In this document: one piece after another, positions 44,609 to 56,033 of the stretch | How positions within the stretch are numbered: position 1 is the stretch's first letter | How the letters are laid out: every line of letters starts with the position of its first letter | Assembly (NCBI GenBank): GCA_036346405.1 | Contig: CM070559.1 | Coordinates: 38,849,889-38,913,888, forward strand | DNA from: Phyllostachys edulis | Lineage: Eukaryota > Streptophyta > Magnoliopsida > Poales > Poaceae | Direction of reading: 5' to 3' | DNA: 64,000 nt | Program-made: the position numbers and the translations under genes | Notes under the pieces: model-generated | The model's input: only the letters and a program-made list of their open reading frames with translations | What the model was told of the DNA's origin: nothing | Database searches by the model: none

Positions 44609-44611
44609 ACG

Positions 44612-45805
44612 GACGATGTACACTTTAACTGAATTTTCGGTAAAAATCTAGCACCTAATTGTAACATTATTTTAGTTCAAAAAACACCCAACTTTTCCTT
44701 GAATTGGACAAGTGACTCCGGTTCCACTAGTTGTACTAGTGATGGTTAAGGAGGACACGCTGCACCTTATCCTCTACTTGTTTTATATTCTCCACTTATT
44801 GACTTATTGTTGATCATATGAACTTCTCCAGAAAACTCCTGCACTGCAATCTGAACTTAAAATTGGTGAACAAAGGTTCATGTTTACCTGTAAAGTCATG
44901 GTCTCTCTATTTGTAACCATTGGCTGAACAGGTGAAGCCGTGAAAGCCGTATCATCCACTTGGGGGCACGAGGGTCTTGAGTTGCCTATTATTTCTACTG
45001 TTAAGCACAGAGACCCAATACAAAAAAGGAAAGAACACAAAGATAAGGACGAGGAAGATCGATGCATGTGGTACAACTTTTTTTTACCTTTGGTGTCACA
45101 GCATTTTTCTAAATGAACTAAACAAACATACAATGCTATGACGCGACTGGTCTCCTTTAACTCGAAGCATGCAGCTAGCTAGTAGCCTATGATTTACTGT
45201 ACGGCTGCATGATCCACATGTAAGATTAATTGTAAGTACAAGAGTTTGGCATCCTGTGTTGAGGCCAAACGAAAAGGGGAGATTCTTCATGTGGATCCGG
45301 GTCGGTACTGCATAGTAGTACTGTACTAACAGTATTACGAGCCGCCTACTACAGTACCATGTAGAAAAACCTTGTGTGGATATTGCCGATTTTTATGGTG
45401 CACAAGAAATACATAGTGTTTTAACTGTTTTTACTGTAGCTCAGTACTATATACTATTGATCTAAACGGGCGATCTCTTGACATACATGCCCTTTTGGAA
45501 TCCTCGCTAGTGCGTTGCTCTTTTTTTGTCGCCGAGAAACATTGTTGCAGCACTAATTTAAGTAGCACACACACACAACAAATTAAATTAGTCAGCACTA
45601 TAATTGTCTTAAAAACTGCGTGTATTAATTTTGGGTAATGCTACACGTCATGTGTCCACAGCCAACGCTCCGCGCCGGACGCTTCCTCCCTGTTGCAACT
45701 CAATTGATTACCCACTGAATCTACTCAATTGATTCCTATGTATTACAATCTCTACCACATAATAACCTTATCTCACTAGCTCTCACCCACCTGCATCACA
45801 ATCCA
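44612..45805. other. intergenic, nothing recognised
   Basis: AT-rich sequence with short random frames and a small ACACACACACAAC run near 45569-45581. No coding or transposon signal seen. Confidence 0.5.
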
Positions 45806-46048
45806 TTGCAATGTTCACTTCCAAATCCCAGCTCCACTGCTCTGCTTTGCTTCAGCCTCCTCCTGATCTGCTCAGCCTTCCCTCCCCTCCCCTCCCCGCA
45901 CCCTATGTGCCTGTTTCCACCCCACGCGCATGGTCACTTTGCCGGGAGCCTCGCAGTGGCCTCCATCTTCGACCCCGGAGCCAACACCGACCACCTCCTC
46001 GACGTCATGCGCACCATCGAGGGCGTAGAGGCCACCATTCGCAACCAG
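45806..46048 (+). pseudogene. exon-like fragment of an unidentified gene
   Basis: An open plus-strand stretch with codon-like GC-rich third positions in its second half, encoding FAGSLAVASIFDPGANTDHL and DVMRTIEGVEATIRNQ. It ends at AACCAG followed by GTAAGC, a good splice donor. The first half is a CT-rich leader-like segment. I do not recognise the protein. Composition is clearly different from the AT-rich DNA either side, so it may be a captured or relic first exon. No second exon was found. Confidence 0.4.
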
Positions 46049-46159
46049 GTAAGCCCTCCCTACTACTCCCTAGTACCTCATCCTTGCGGGCGACTGCCTG
46101 CCTGCTCGAATATGTTGTTGCGCTCCCTACTACACTGATCACCTGCTTGAGATGTTGCA

Positions 46160-46235
46160 TTTCGCTATCCAAAATGTTGTGTCCTTCTCATATGAGGTTT
46201 CGCTATCCAAAATGTTTTGTCCTTCTCATATGAGG
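46160..46235 (+). repeat. 38-bp tandem duplication
   Basis: Two adjacent copies of a 38-bp unit beginning TTTCGCTATCCAAAATG and ending CATATGAGG (46160-46197 and 46198-46235), differing at one base. Confidence 0.85.
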
Positions 46236-48971
46236 GAGCCTGAGGTTGAGCTTGCCGTCGAGTCTCAGAGCTAGTGAGTTGAGTGTTTGTTATAGCCATA
46301 TGTTTTTTTTGTTGCAAGAGGTGATTTGAGGTGTTAGGACCACCGTTTTTGAATGTTGCAATAATAAACTCTTGCAATGCTATTTTTTAAAAAAGAATTT
46401 ATCAATGTTGCATCTGGTGATATTCATTGTTGCACATGTGAAATCAGAATGTTTCATAAATTATACTCAAATGTTGCAGTTCGTCCATTTTTTTTTGTTG
46501 CAAACAGGTGCTTTTGTGGTGAAGGGTTTCAATTTTTCTCAGCATTTTTGCACTGGTATTCGACATTTTTGTTGCATGCATTGATTACAATTGTTGCACA
46601 AATTGTTTACTGACATTGTTTGAGATGTCTGATGTGTTGCATATGTGTTTTCAAAATGTTACAAGTGCCCCTCCCCCAACTGTTTAGCATCATCGATTAA
46701 TGTTTTTCCAAACTTCTGTGCTAATTTTTCAAGTATATCTATGTATGCTAACGAGTTCTTTTAATTTTTAAGTGAATTTTGATAAGATTATGGACCTCTC
46801 TCCATTTTTCGAGATCCAAAGTATTTTGTTGCATATGTTGAATTTTTTTTTGTTGCATATGTGTGTCAGATATGTTGCGGAGAGGAGTCGAGAGCGTACG
46901 ATGGAAAGCTTCCCATCCTACGTCGGAGCGCTAGTGCTATTTGCTTCCATTAATTTTCTATAGAGCTGTGGTACACCTCAGAGTTACTCGATCGATCAAT
47001 TAGCTAATCTCACTGAAAAGGGTTAACTTGGTTGTCGTGGTTTAACTGTAAAAGTTTACTACTAGATCTCTATTAGCTAAATGTTACTACGGCTAGCTAG
47101 GGCCTGTCAAAATAGCTCAAGTTACAAAGCTGTTCGAATTCGACTCAAGAATCAATCGAGCTCAAATTGAGCCAAGCTCAAGCTAGCCCGTCCTTGAACT
47201 CAAACTGCTAGATTAGGCCCGAGCTCGATCGGCTTGTCGACGCACCTAACTACGACTAGCCCGATGGCAATGGGATCCTCGTTGTACATGCATGCATACC
47301 CTTGGCTAACATTGTTTTCCTCGAGGATTGTGCATGCACCGAAGAGTAAAGACCAAATTGTACATTTGACAGGTAGGAGGTACGACGATGGTTGCGAACC
47401 ATGCAATCTCGTGCATGATCACAGCATGTCTCTCTCTCATGTGCACTGGTACAAAAGCATCTTTCTGTTCTACATTGACCATTGTACTTACAGGAAATAA
47501 GACGACAGAGTTGAGTTTTCTCATCATTGTACCTACCTGCATAATGCAGCAAGACATGACATGTATACTCCATTATTTGGAGGCTAACAGCAGAAATAGG
47601 AAAAAGGCCTGCACATCTTACATCCATGCTAGCTGTGCATGCATGAGTGCATCTTTTCCTTTCTTTCCCCTCAGTCATCTCCGGTACTTGAAGCATCAGT
47701 CCAGAGGGCTTTTGTCAGGGACATTTGTGTCCAAGCATTTTATCTTGGTTTCTGGATGCTTTACAATATTTCTTACTTCAAAAATTCAGATTGAAATTTG
47801 ATAGCTATAATTAGAGAAGTTAATTTTCCTGCTGGAGGGATTTTTTTTCTTCAAGAATACGTAGGGGAATTGCGCATCTTTTCATTGATCGAGGAATCAG
47901 TAAGGACTAAGGAGGAAATGTTTGTTCTTAAAAAATGTCTCTACAAAATATAATGAGTAGTGGATGGAACACATATGCAAGACTACTATAATTCGTTTGT
48001 TTCTTCATGTATCAACAGTTGTTGATTCGTGCAAATTATATAAAAAAAGCAGTTTAGTAGGTCCGTTTGGGATATATCTAGACATCAAACCCCGGGCCGG
48101 GCTTGGAAAAGCTTAGCCTTGAATGTGCTAGCCCAAGCCTGGCCCAGAACTTGTGATTCCCATAAAATATTAGAATAAAAAATATGTTATTATTATTTTG
48201 TTGTTATTGTCAGGCTTTTCAGGGCTTTGCGCTGGACCTTCGGGCTGAAAAACAAGGCTTGAGCCTAGAAAAATTGGGCTCAGGCTCAGGCCAAGCCGCC
48301 CATAAATAGATCTAAATATATTCCCAAAGCTTTCGCAAAAATTATATGCGAGAATAATTGGTATATATATCGAACATATATAGATCTACTGACTCATAAT
48401 TCATATGGTATTACACTCATTGATGCGAGCTTGCATGTAAGAAAATCTAGGGATACAACTGGAAATATAGGTAATACACTACACTACTCTCCATCTTGAC
48501 CTTTAAAAAAAACTCCATCTTGAAAGGAAAAGCGTGCTAAAGTTTGTGTACTGCCTGTTTAATTTTCGTGAATACAGAGGAAAGCAACAGAGCCGGTTTC
48601 ACTTGACCCAATGAAATAGCTAACCAGCTAATGCACTACCCATTCAACTGCTGTGCTTCTACATTCCTCCAACTGCGAGAAGCAAGCTTGGGACAAATCA
48701 TGACAAGCTAAACAAACAGCAACTTCATATCCCCCATGCCAGGGCACATATTGCACAAGTTCAGGTGCGTTACCACGGCACCTGAGTAATATTCATTGAT
48801 TCACCAAATAGACTAATAATAACACGTACGTATTATCCAGCATCAAAGCGAACATCTAGATGAACCTGCAAGCAGAGTCAGCCTCTGGTTACTAGCTAGC
48901 ACCTTTGCGAATGAAAAGCTAACATTAACCACATTAAGGTAAACAGTGAACAAGGTAATTTTTGCATTTCT
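46236..48971. other. AT-rich intergenic with TGTTGCA-rich segment
   Basis: 46280-46880 is studded with TTGTTGCA or ATGTTGCA motifs. 47105-47230 and 48080-48310 carry GAGCTC/AAGCTT-rich or GCCCGGGCTT-like inverted motifs. No gene or transposon ends recognised. Short frames near 47200-47800 are not convincing. Confidence 0.45.
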
Positions 48972-49037
48972 AGCCCTGTAGTCATTTTTAATTTCGAAAG
49001 TAGCCCTCTTCCGCCATAATTTGCGAAAGTGGCCTCT
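48972..49037 (+). repeat. MULE left terminal inverted repeat
   Basis: AGCCCTGTAGTCATTTTTAA at the outer end through AAAGTGGCCTCT; inverse of 55374-55439 with about a dozen mismatches. Confidence 0.8.
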
Positions 49038-49203
49038 ATCTGATCATCGTACCACGGGCATCTGCACGACGCAGCGACTGCCTCGCCATCGGCGCTGGCA
49101 GCGCCTGCCCGGCCTCGGCGGCAGACCACCCCCCATCGGCCATGCACAGAGGGTGTACCCAATAAAATTCCTTTTTAAAAAAAATAAAAATGTTTATTTT
49201 TAA

Positions 49204-49745
49204 AAATTTGGAAAATTTTAAAATTTAAAATTATTGAATTTTATTTTATTCATAAAAATGTGTTATATAATAGATATTGCATTTCAGATGTATTACATTT
49301 AGCAAATCTTGTTGTATTGGTTTTTTTTTTTTGAAAATAAAAAGTGTAGTAACAAGGTTGATTGATCTGTTTGTTATTTTCGTAGAATATCAAGGGTACG
49401 AAATTTGTCAGACTCGCAATAATATTTTGTGATCGTCGTATATTGTTGTAGTGCGCTAAATTTCTGAAGAATTTTGTGAGGACGATCGAGATAGTATTGA
49501 GTCGTAAGTAGGAAGGTAAGTGATATTACGATACGCTAGGGAATAACATGGAAGAATGGAATGCGAAAAGACGAGGAAAATGTTGCAAATTAAAATAGAC
49601 TTTACAACGAAGTTGGCAATAACACGACGCATAGGGTTTGGTTACGTGCATAACAAACAACATCATACACGATGCAACAAACCGAAGTACTCCTACGATA
49701 CATATGTACATTTTTGGAATGGAATTAGATTCGACCTTCGACGGG
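49204..49745. other. AT-rich MULE interior, no gene seen
   Basis: AT-rich, no recognisable protein on either strand. Beyond it (49760-50100) the minus strand has an open Lys/Glu-rich stretch (ERKRKIAAKAKEA) that may be a relic exon, but I cannot assign it. Confidence 0.4.
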
Positions 49746-50114
49746 GGACTAGTACAGAATGGTCCGACCTACTGCATGGACCGGAGCCATTTTCCCTTCC
49801 TTGCTAGCTCGACGTTGAACTCCTCGCTGGCCTCTTTGGCCTTGGCCGCAATTTTCCTCTTTCTCTCGCGCTCCCTCCGCAAGCCTCGCTCTCCAGCGCT
49901 TTGCGACGCCGAGATGAGCTTGCGTCTCCGGCGTATCTTCGTTGTGCTCGCGTTGCAAAGATTGCTCCTCCTGGATCTCGCGGTCTCTTTGGTCATGCCA
50001 CTCGTCCATGTCCAGATAACACTGGTCATGTGGGTGGATCTCGTGGTCGATCCACTCGCGGTAGCCACATAGCGGATCCGGGGATTATAGGTAGACGGAG
50101 TCGTGGCTTCTCCC

Positions 50115-51365
50115 ATCGCCGCCCCGTCTCGACTATGGATGGTACTTTCTTTGCGGGAAGTACAAGGGCACCATTCTCACCGCTATTGTCGCCGATGGCA
50201 ATGACCGCTTGCTCGCTTGTTTTGCAATTGTGGAGAATGAGAACATCGACAGTTGGTTGTGGTTCCTAGCCAACATAAAGCAACATGTTGTGAGGACCAC
50301 CGAATGTGTGCATCATAATCGATCATCATGTTAGGTTGTTGTCCGCTACGCACACTATGCAAAGACGGTACAAGCACGCCGTTCCAATGGAACGACATGC
50401 GCACACGTTGGTGCATGCGGCATCTAGCCGCCAACTTTCACACGCGCTTCCGGAACAAAGACCTTATGAAGAAGTTCTAAAAGCTCTGCCTGCAGAACCA
50501 GAAGCGCAAGTTTGATGCCATGTGGCGGGAGCTTGAGGTCGAAACCGAGCGTACAAGTGGAGGTTCTGGTCCAGGCGCACTGCAAAGCGAGTTCGCTGAG
50601 TGGATGAGCGTGCATGCCCCCGACTATGAGAAATGGTCCCTTCTTCACGACACCTATGGTGCTCGGTACGACATCATGACAACCAACATGTCCGAGGTCT
50701 ACAACGGTGTGTTGAAAGGGCATGCCTCCGCCCATCACCACTGTTGTCGACGAGACATGGAACCATACGGTCGGTTACTTCGTCAATCGGGCAATGATGG
50801 CCAAGCAGCATTTGGACGAAGGGAAGCAGTACTCGGAGGTTACCCTTGCCTACATGGACAAGAAGATTACTAAGGCCCGAACCCATGTAGCTGTCACAAT
50901 GGATGGCGTGAGGAGAAAGTTTGAGATCTGCCTGCGGGACAAGTACGTTCGCGGCCACAGGAGAGGTGACCGGAAGCATGTTTGCACCTGCAACAAGCCC
51001 CAACTCCTGCACAAGCCTTGCTCCCACGTATATGCTGCATGTGTTGTATTTCACCAATCTTGTAGCATGTACATGTCGGAGTACTACGACATACGGCACC
51101 GGTATGATACTTGGAATGGGGAATTCAACTCCTACGGCGTGGAAGGCCACTACAGGAGCTATGGCCGGGAGCAGTGAAGTGGTCACCGAATGAAGCACTG
51201 CGGCATCCAGGCCGTGGGAGGCATCAGTCAAGGTGCATCCGCAACGACATGGATGCGAGCCAACATGGAGATCGGCCAAGACCAACGAGGTGTAGGTTAT
51301 GCAAGACTCATGGGCACTCATTCAGGAACTGCCCGAATAGACCTTCTTCCTCAGGCGCTACTTAG
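50115..51365 (+). pseudogene. MULE transposase remnant (MuDR-type DDE, SWIM finger, zinc knuckle)
   Basis: Frame-broken transposase. RPVSTMDGTF (about 50126-50155) gives the first catalytic Asp. After a 1-nt shift, GKYKGTILTAIVADGNDRLL and SWLWFLANIKQHVV follow (to about 50290). IIIDHHVRLLSA (about 50312-50347) holds the second Asp. MRHLAANFHTRFRNKDLMKK and KFDAMWREL then lead to HAPDYEKWSLLHDTYGARYD, TTNMSEVYNGVLKG (to about 50718) and a SWIM finger CTCNKPQLLHKPCSHVYAAC (about 50989-51048). The end has RCRLCKTHGHSFRNCPN (about 51289-51340). Domain order is that of plant MULE transposases. At least three shifts or stops make it inactive. Confidence 0.88.
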
Positions 51366-51514
51366 TATCTATAAGCTATCCGGTGTATTGAGTCATGTTG
51401 GTCGTAGCGATGTGAGTGTTGTAGTGATTTGCGTTGTAACCTGCACTGCTTTCTACGATGTAACAAGTTGTTATTATCGATTTATAAGTACGGATATCTG
51501 CCTCGTTTGGGTCA

Positions 51515-51713
51515 CGTCGTGCTTTCCAGAAAGTAATCGTGTCCTGCTTTCTAGAGAGTTGTCACGTCTTGCTTTCCAGAAAGTTGTCATGTCTTGCTTT
51601 CCAGAGGGTGGTCACATCCTGCTTTCCAGAGAGTGGTCACGTCATGCTTTCTAGAGAGTGGTCACTTCCTGCTTTCCACACTGTGTGGTCACGTCCTCCT
51701 TTCCACACGGTGG
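51515..51713 (+). repeat. 25-bp minisatellite
   Basis: About eight units of the type GTCACGTCTTGCTTTCCAGA, each with AGAGTG or AAAGTT after it; period 25 bp, one unit 27 bp. The open frames over it (51190-51838) come from the repeat. Confidence 0.85.
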
Positions 51714-52065
51714 CCCCTTCATGCTCCCAATGCTATATATGGATGCTTTGGCTACCATTCACCTCACTCTTCTCTTCCTCTTCTCCTTTCTTCCAGTGTA
51801 AAACAGGATGTCTTCGACCTCATCTAACTGTTGAGTGAGTAGAGAATTACAATCACTACGGCAACACCTGGTTTGCCCTCGTTGCAGGGATCTGGCGAAT
51901 GTGTTTACCTCTCATACGCCAACAAATCCGTCCCGAGTGTTCAAATCTTACGGTAACCTGTGCAAAATAAGTATGAATGAATTGCATTGTACATACCAGG
52001 TTTTCTTACTTTCATTTCAAGCTAGAATTCTTTTGTAGAACACAACATGTCGGTTTTGGCAGTAG

Positions 52066-52311
52066 GCTGATGAAGCTGTCCCAGTGGTTCAAGATATTGC
52101 AATGCAAATTGCTGCCTTGCCAGAAGACTCTCATGGTGTTGCTACAATTCGTGCAGTGCCTCGAGCATCCGATCAACCAACGCAAAATGAAGAGAACAGA
52201 CTTAAAAGACTGGATGAGAGGATAGAAAGAGTTGAGAAGATGCTTCAAAAATTAGTTAAGATAGTTAGTTTTGCGGTCTTTCTTCTATTATATGTTGTTC
52301 TTGCCAAGTAG
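52066..52311 (+). pseudogene. exon-like ORF: coiled coil plus C-terminal membrane segment, unidentified
   Basis: Read in one open frame from about 52066 (ADEAVPVVQDIAMQIAALPE) to TAG 52309-52311. Charged heptad-like sequence ENRLKRLDERIERVEKMLQK (about 52189-52248) is followed by a hydrophobic segment VSFAVFLLLYVVLA, a layout typical of tail-anchored proteins. TTTTGGCAG just upstream (about 52051-52059) could be a splice acceptor. No ATG fits well, so it would be a last exon. It lies between the two MULE genes and resembles neither; a captured host-gene fragment is plausible. Not identified. Confidence 0.45.
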
Positions 52312-52732
52312 AACGTCAGTTCTAATGAGATTGTATTGTTCACTCTTTATCTATGCATCGCAGTCCTTGATGAATGAGAATAAAATTGTTCTACTGAGAT
52401 AGATAACGAAGTACAAGTACCCAATTACAATCCAGTTACCACACTCTGCTTGGATTATAAATCACTAAATGAAGTATAAGTTACAACATATAATAGACTT
52501 CTAATGTTACTACTGCTCACGATGGTTCTCACTGCTCTCGGCCATAGGACCCTGTAGTGGCCTTCCGCGCCGTATTCCTGCCATAGGTCTCTGACGAATC
52601 TGTTCTTGCAGGAACGTCAGCCTATCATGTGACCGTGGGTTCTACCGCAGGTCATAGCGGGCCTCCTCAACTGCCGTGTTGTCGTTGGGGGGGGGTCACC
52701 TGCGGGAGTGGCGTTGAGAACATCTCGGTGAT

Positions 52733-54970
52733 CTAAGCAGTAGGATCTACAGAGGGGCACCAACTCGGCTCAGCTTGCGGGGTGAACTGCTCGGGGTACG
52801 ACTGACCTTGCGGGGTGAACTGCTCAGGGTACGGCATGTAGCCAGACTGATACCATGGGGCCATATCGCCCATTTGAAATTGTCCGAGAGTGTGGGGCTC
52901 GGCGAGAGAATCTGGGATAACCTCCGTGGTTCCGGGTTGCATGTCCGTGCTCTTTGGAACGGCCTCTTCCTGCCTCCGTGACAACGACGGCATCAGCGTA
53001 GAGTCCCTCCGTGACGACGACGGAATCAGTGTGGAGTCCCTCTGTGACAACGACAGCATCAGCGTAGAGTCCCTGCGTGGCAACTGTGCGGACGATTGGC
53101 CGCCCACGCTGCGCCACTGGGTCGACTCGCTTGGACGAGAAGATGGAGAGGGCGAGGGTACGTGACGATGCTCCGTCCGATGCTTCAAGTCAACATCGGT
53201 GGGCCTTCCACAGCTCATGCTACGAACGACGTGCTTAACATCTGCAACAATCGTCTTCATGACCGCATAAAGGCGTTCAACTGTGTTGTTCGTACCGCGC
53301 TCGATTTCCCGTTGGCCGCGGTCCACAACGCTCTGCAAACGGTCTAGCTGCATGGTTACCGAACAAACAAAATTTTGTTAGTTAACCCTATTTCGGAGGG
53401 TGGTTAATCTACTATGTGCTTAACATACCGAATCGTCACGGCGTGCTGCACGGTGCGAGTCCAGCCCCAAGTCCAAGCGTTCGGTAGGGCTAGGGTCTGC
53501 ATGTCGGGCCAGGGGGCGCCTGTCAATCTCGCCCACGTGTGCCGTACGTACCACTCCAAGTACATGTCGTAAGTCCCTTCATTGTAAGGTCGTGCCTCCT
53601 GCAAAATGCAATCAATGGCCGTTTGCCATGCATCTATCCACGGCTGCTGCGTTTGAAGCCAGTCATCGCTCTTGCGGCCTTTCTTCGTTTGCCTGAAGGT
53701 GCAACAAAATAAATAAATTATGGTACTGACATAACATATGACTAAAGGACCTACAATATTATTAAGCAATGCAATCTACTTACAAGTGACTACGCCTCGC
53801 AAGCGGTTGCCCTAGAGCAGGGGGGATCTCCTAGTGCAGCTGGAACTGCCTCATCACCCGTTGTGGGTTGTACGGCTCAACCATGTGGGAGAACACCGGA
53901 TGACAAGTTGTCCTCCAGTACGACGCATCCTGGTGGCATCGCAAGCTCAAGCCGTTGGGCGCCAAGACCTGCACGAAGGCATCCGTCCAAGGAGCCCATA
54001 TTATGTCGTCCTCGTGCAGGGCCTCGAATTCGTTGTGGAACTCGGGGTATATGCGACGTGCTCTCTCCCTAGCCCACCCCAGTACTGCCACAATCCATCG
54101 GGATCCCATGGTTGGGCCTTCCATGGGATCCTCATCGTCCGTCCCACCGTAGAAATGTTGTGTGCGTGGGTAAGGGTGGACTGGGGAGCGGAAGTACGGC
54201 CATCCGACCGCGAAGTGCTCCCACGACCATAGCTGTAACGGCGTGTGGCAACCCGAGAGCACGGGCTCTATTCCCTGCTTGACGCAGCGTCGAGCAAAGT
54301 CATGATATGTAGCTCACGATCTGGCTAAACCCCAACCTATCTTCAAGACGCGTCCTCATCGTCGAGTCCACGATGGACTCGCAAGGTGAATATAACTGGT
54401 ACACCATGTCCCCGCGTGCTAGGGAACATGACCCACCCGAATATAAACAACAAATATGCAATTAGGTGGCATCGAACCACCTCCTCTGTTGCGTCATTTG
54501 GGCAATGTATGAATCGTCGCAGCCAGGCGTGTGGAACGTCCTTAGACCTCTCAGGGATAGGCTGCCCGAAGCGATGGCCGAGACACGCCTTCTAGTCCGA
54601 CGACCTCGGAGGGGGAACAACTGCACAGCCTCGCAATGGCAGGCTGATAATGAAGCTGACGTCTTGCAGTGTCACGGTCATCTGCCCCCACCGGAAGTGG
54701 AACGTGTGGGTCTCCAGCCGCCAACTATCAACAAGGGCAAAAAGAAGGGAGGCATCAATCAGGAGGTTCTACCCCCATGTTCAGCATGCGGGCGAACGCA
54801 ATCAACCCGGATTGACGAAGCCTCGAAACATACCGCTCGTCCAACGGCCACGTCTCCCTCGGTGTCACCAGACTTGGCAGCCCATTGCCACCGATCCAAG
54901 CGTGACAGCGATGCTGGGCATCCCATGCCTTCTCAAGTAGGGGTGGTAGAGTATGTGCCATTGCTGTAAA
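52733..54970 (-). pseudogene. plant mobile domain (PMD) gene remnant
   Basis: Minus strand. The first part (about 54961-54755) has PLDERYVSRLRQSGLIAFAR. In another frame, ETHTFHFRWGQMTVTLQDVS and FIISLPLRG (about 54700-54640) are typical of the PMD (PF10536). Then TPLQLWSWEHFAVGWPYF (54245 downward) and PYNPQRVMRQFQLH (to 53831) give the PMD C-terminal motifs. After an intron-like gap comes WYVRHTWARLTG-type tail sequence (53700-53404), and then a Ser/Arg-rich region (53353-52733) with a short repeat RRDSTLM. PMD genes are known companions of plant MULEs and gypsy elements; cellular relatives (MAIN/MAIL1) affect silencing and cell division. Stops and shifts show decay. Confidence 0.8.
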
Positions 54971-55373
54971 TAGAGAACAACTAATAATTAGCGAAATCTA
55001 AGTACGTACTGAACGCTAAAAATTGCAATAAGAAAAAAATTAATTACGTACTTAGCTGATCTAATCGAAACGCGCGTTGCGGCTTATGAGAAATCGTCGG
55101 TCGCGCGTGTTCGTTTATATAGGCAGAAATCAGACAGCGAATGGCATTGACGAGTCATGATGTGAAATGATGTGACTTCGACGCGATTTAAAGGGAATAA
55201 AAACCGAAAAACACGTAGAGCCAAAATGGCTTTCGGCGCATGCGTGCATGGGGTTGTCGCGACGGGTAGGGCCAAGGCCACTGCGCCCCGCCGCAACAAG
55301 GGCGAGCAACTGCCGTGCCTAGGGCTAGGGCGGTGCTGCCGTGTCTTGCACCCGCAAAGATCGTGCCTCGTAG

Positions 55374-55439
55374 AGAGGCCACTTTCGTAAATTATGATGG
55401 AAGAGGGCTACTTTTGAATTTAAAAATGGCTACATGGCT
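55374..55439 (-). repeat. MULE right terminal inverted repeat
   Basis: On the minus strand AGCCATGTAGCCATTTTTAA through AAAGTGGCCTCT. It directly abuts a zinc-transporter gene fragment. Confidence 0.8.
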
Positions 55440-55445
55440 GATGAT

Positions 55446-55634
55446 CTACTCAAACTTGATGTATCCAATGACCTTGTCAAGCATTTGATCAGCGTCCGCT
55501 TCCTGCGTGATCGTCACATGACACGCCAAGAGCACCTTCCCCACTGTGATGGCCCATATGTGCAGCTCATGGACGGCAACCACACTTTCCATATTACGAA
55601 GCCCCGTCTCGAGCCTGGTGGCATCGATCTCACG
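55446..55634 (-). pseudogene. zinc-transporter (MTP/CDF-type) C-terminal fragment
   Basis: The minus strand reads REIDATRLETGLRNMESVVA, then VHELHIWAITVGKVLLACHV and EADADQMLDKVIGYIKFE, then TAG. This is the cytosolic C-terminal domain of plant metal tolerance proteins of the MTP1/ZAT group, vacuolar zinc/proton antiporters. In intact proteins the sequence continues with an ISHVTIQIE-like end. Here it stops a few bases before the MULE right end, and upstream exons are not recognisable. It is a single-exon fragment, open throughout and well conserved. Confidence 0.85.
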
Positions 55635-56033
55635 ACGATATGACTTCACACTCGAACTATTGAGCAATCGATAGAGTTAACGCTAAGGGTTGATAATCAA
55701 ACTGTAGTTTGCAGACAACATGAATGCACAGAGAAATCGCTTGGCCTGCTTGGGATCAATAAGATCAGGCTAATCAATGTCAATCTACAACTATCAAAAT
55801 GGAGCATACAGAAACCAGATTCAAACCACAGTGACCAAATGGTAACAGCATCAGTATCACAAGCTGATGCATCTGCTAGTCGTATACAAACCACTCCACT
55901 ACAACACACACACACACACACACACATGGCTAGACCCTCCCTTGGTGTCATATACTCTTATTAGTGCAATTACAATATAATTTGTTTATGAATTCTTTTT
56001 GTTTGGGTAATCCTATTTGGTCTACGCTTGACG
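55635..56033. other. intergenic with microsatellite
   Basis: No gene seen. Contains an (AC)n run at 55904-55925, about 11 units. Confidence 0.6.
55904..55925. repeat. (AC)11 microsatellite
   Basis: Uninterrupted AC/CA dinucleotides. Confidence 0.95.

Larger units (their letters stand above)
48972..55439 (+). mobile_element. Mutator-like element (MULE) with convergent plant-mobile-domain gene
   Basis: Terminal inverted repeats at 48972-49037 and 55374-55439 share AAAGTAGCCCTCTTCC and AAAGTGGCCTCT, with weaker similarity extending inward. Inside are a plus-strand MULE transposase relic (50115-51365) and a minus-strand plant mobile domain gene relic (54970-52733), pointing toward each other. 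No 9-bp target duplication could be matched, so one end may be trimmed. Both genes carry frame breaks. Confidence 0.8.

Noticed and set aside
45640..46960. Possible transposon bounded by GCGCCGGACGC-like and GTCGGAGCGC-like ends with TGTTGCA-rich interior
   Set aside because: Ends are only vaguely inverted and no duplication of the target could be found.
47256..47801. Overlapping ORFs of 137-146 codons on both strands
   Set aside because: No domain or codon signal on either strand; no splice or start context; taken as chance.
51515..51713. Regular 25-bp repeats resembling a CRISPR array
   Set aside because: Units are directly adjacent with no unique spacers, the host is a plant, and no cas-like genes exist; it is a minisatellite.
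48960..55450. Nine-base target duplication for the MULE
   Set aside because: Neither TTGCATTTC-side nor GATGATCTA-side bases match, even when the ends are shifted a few bases.
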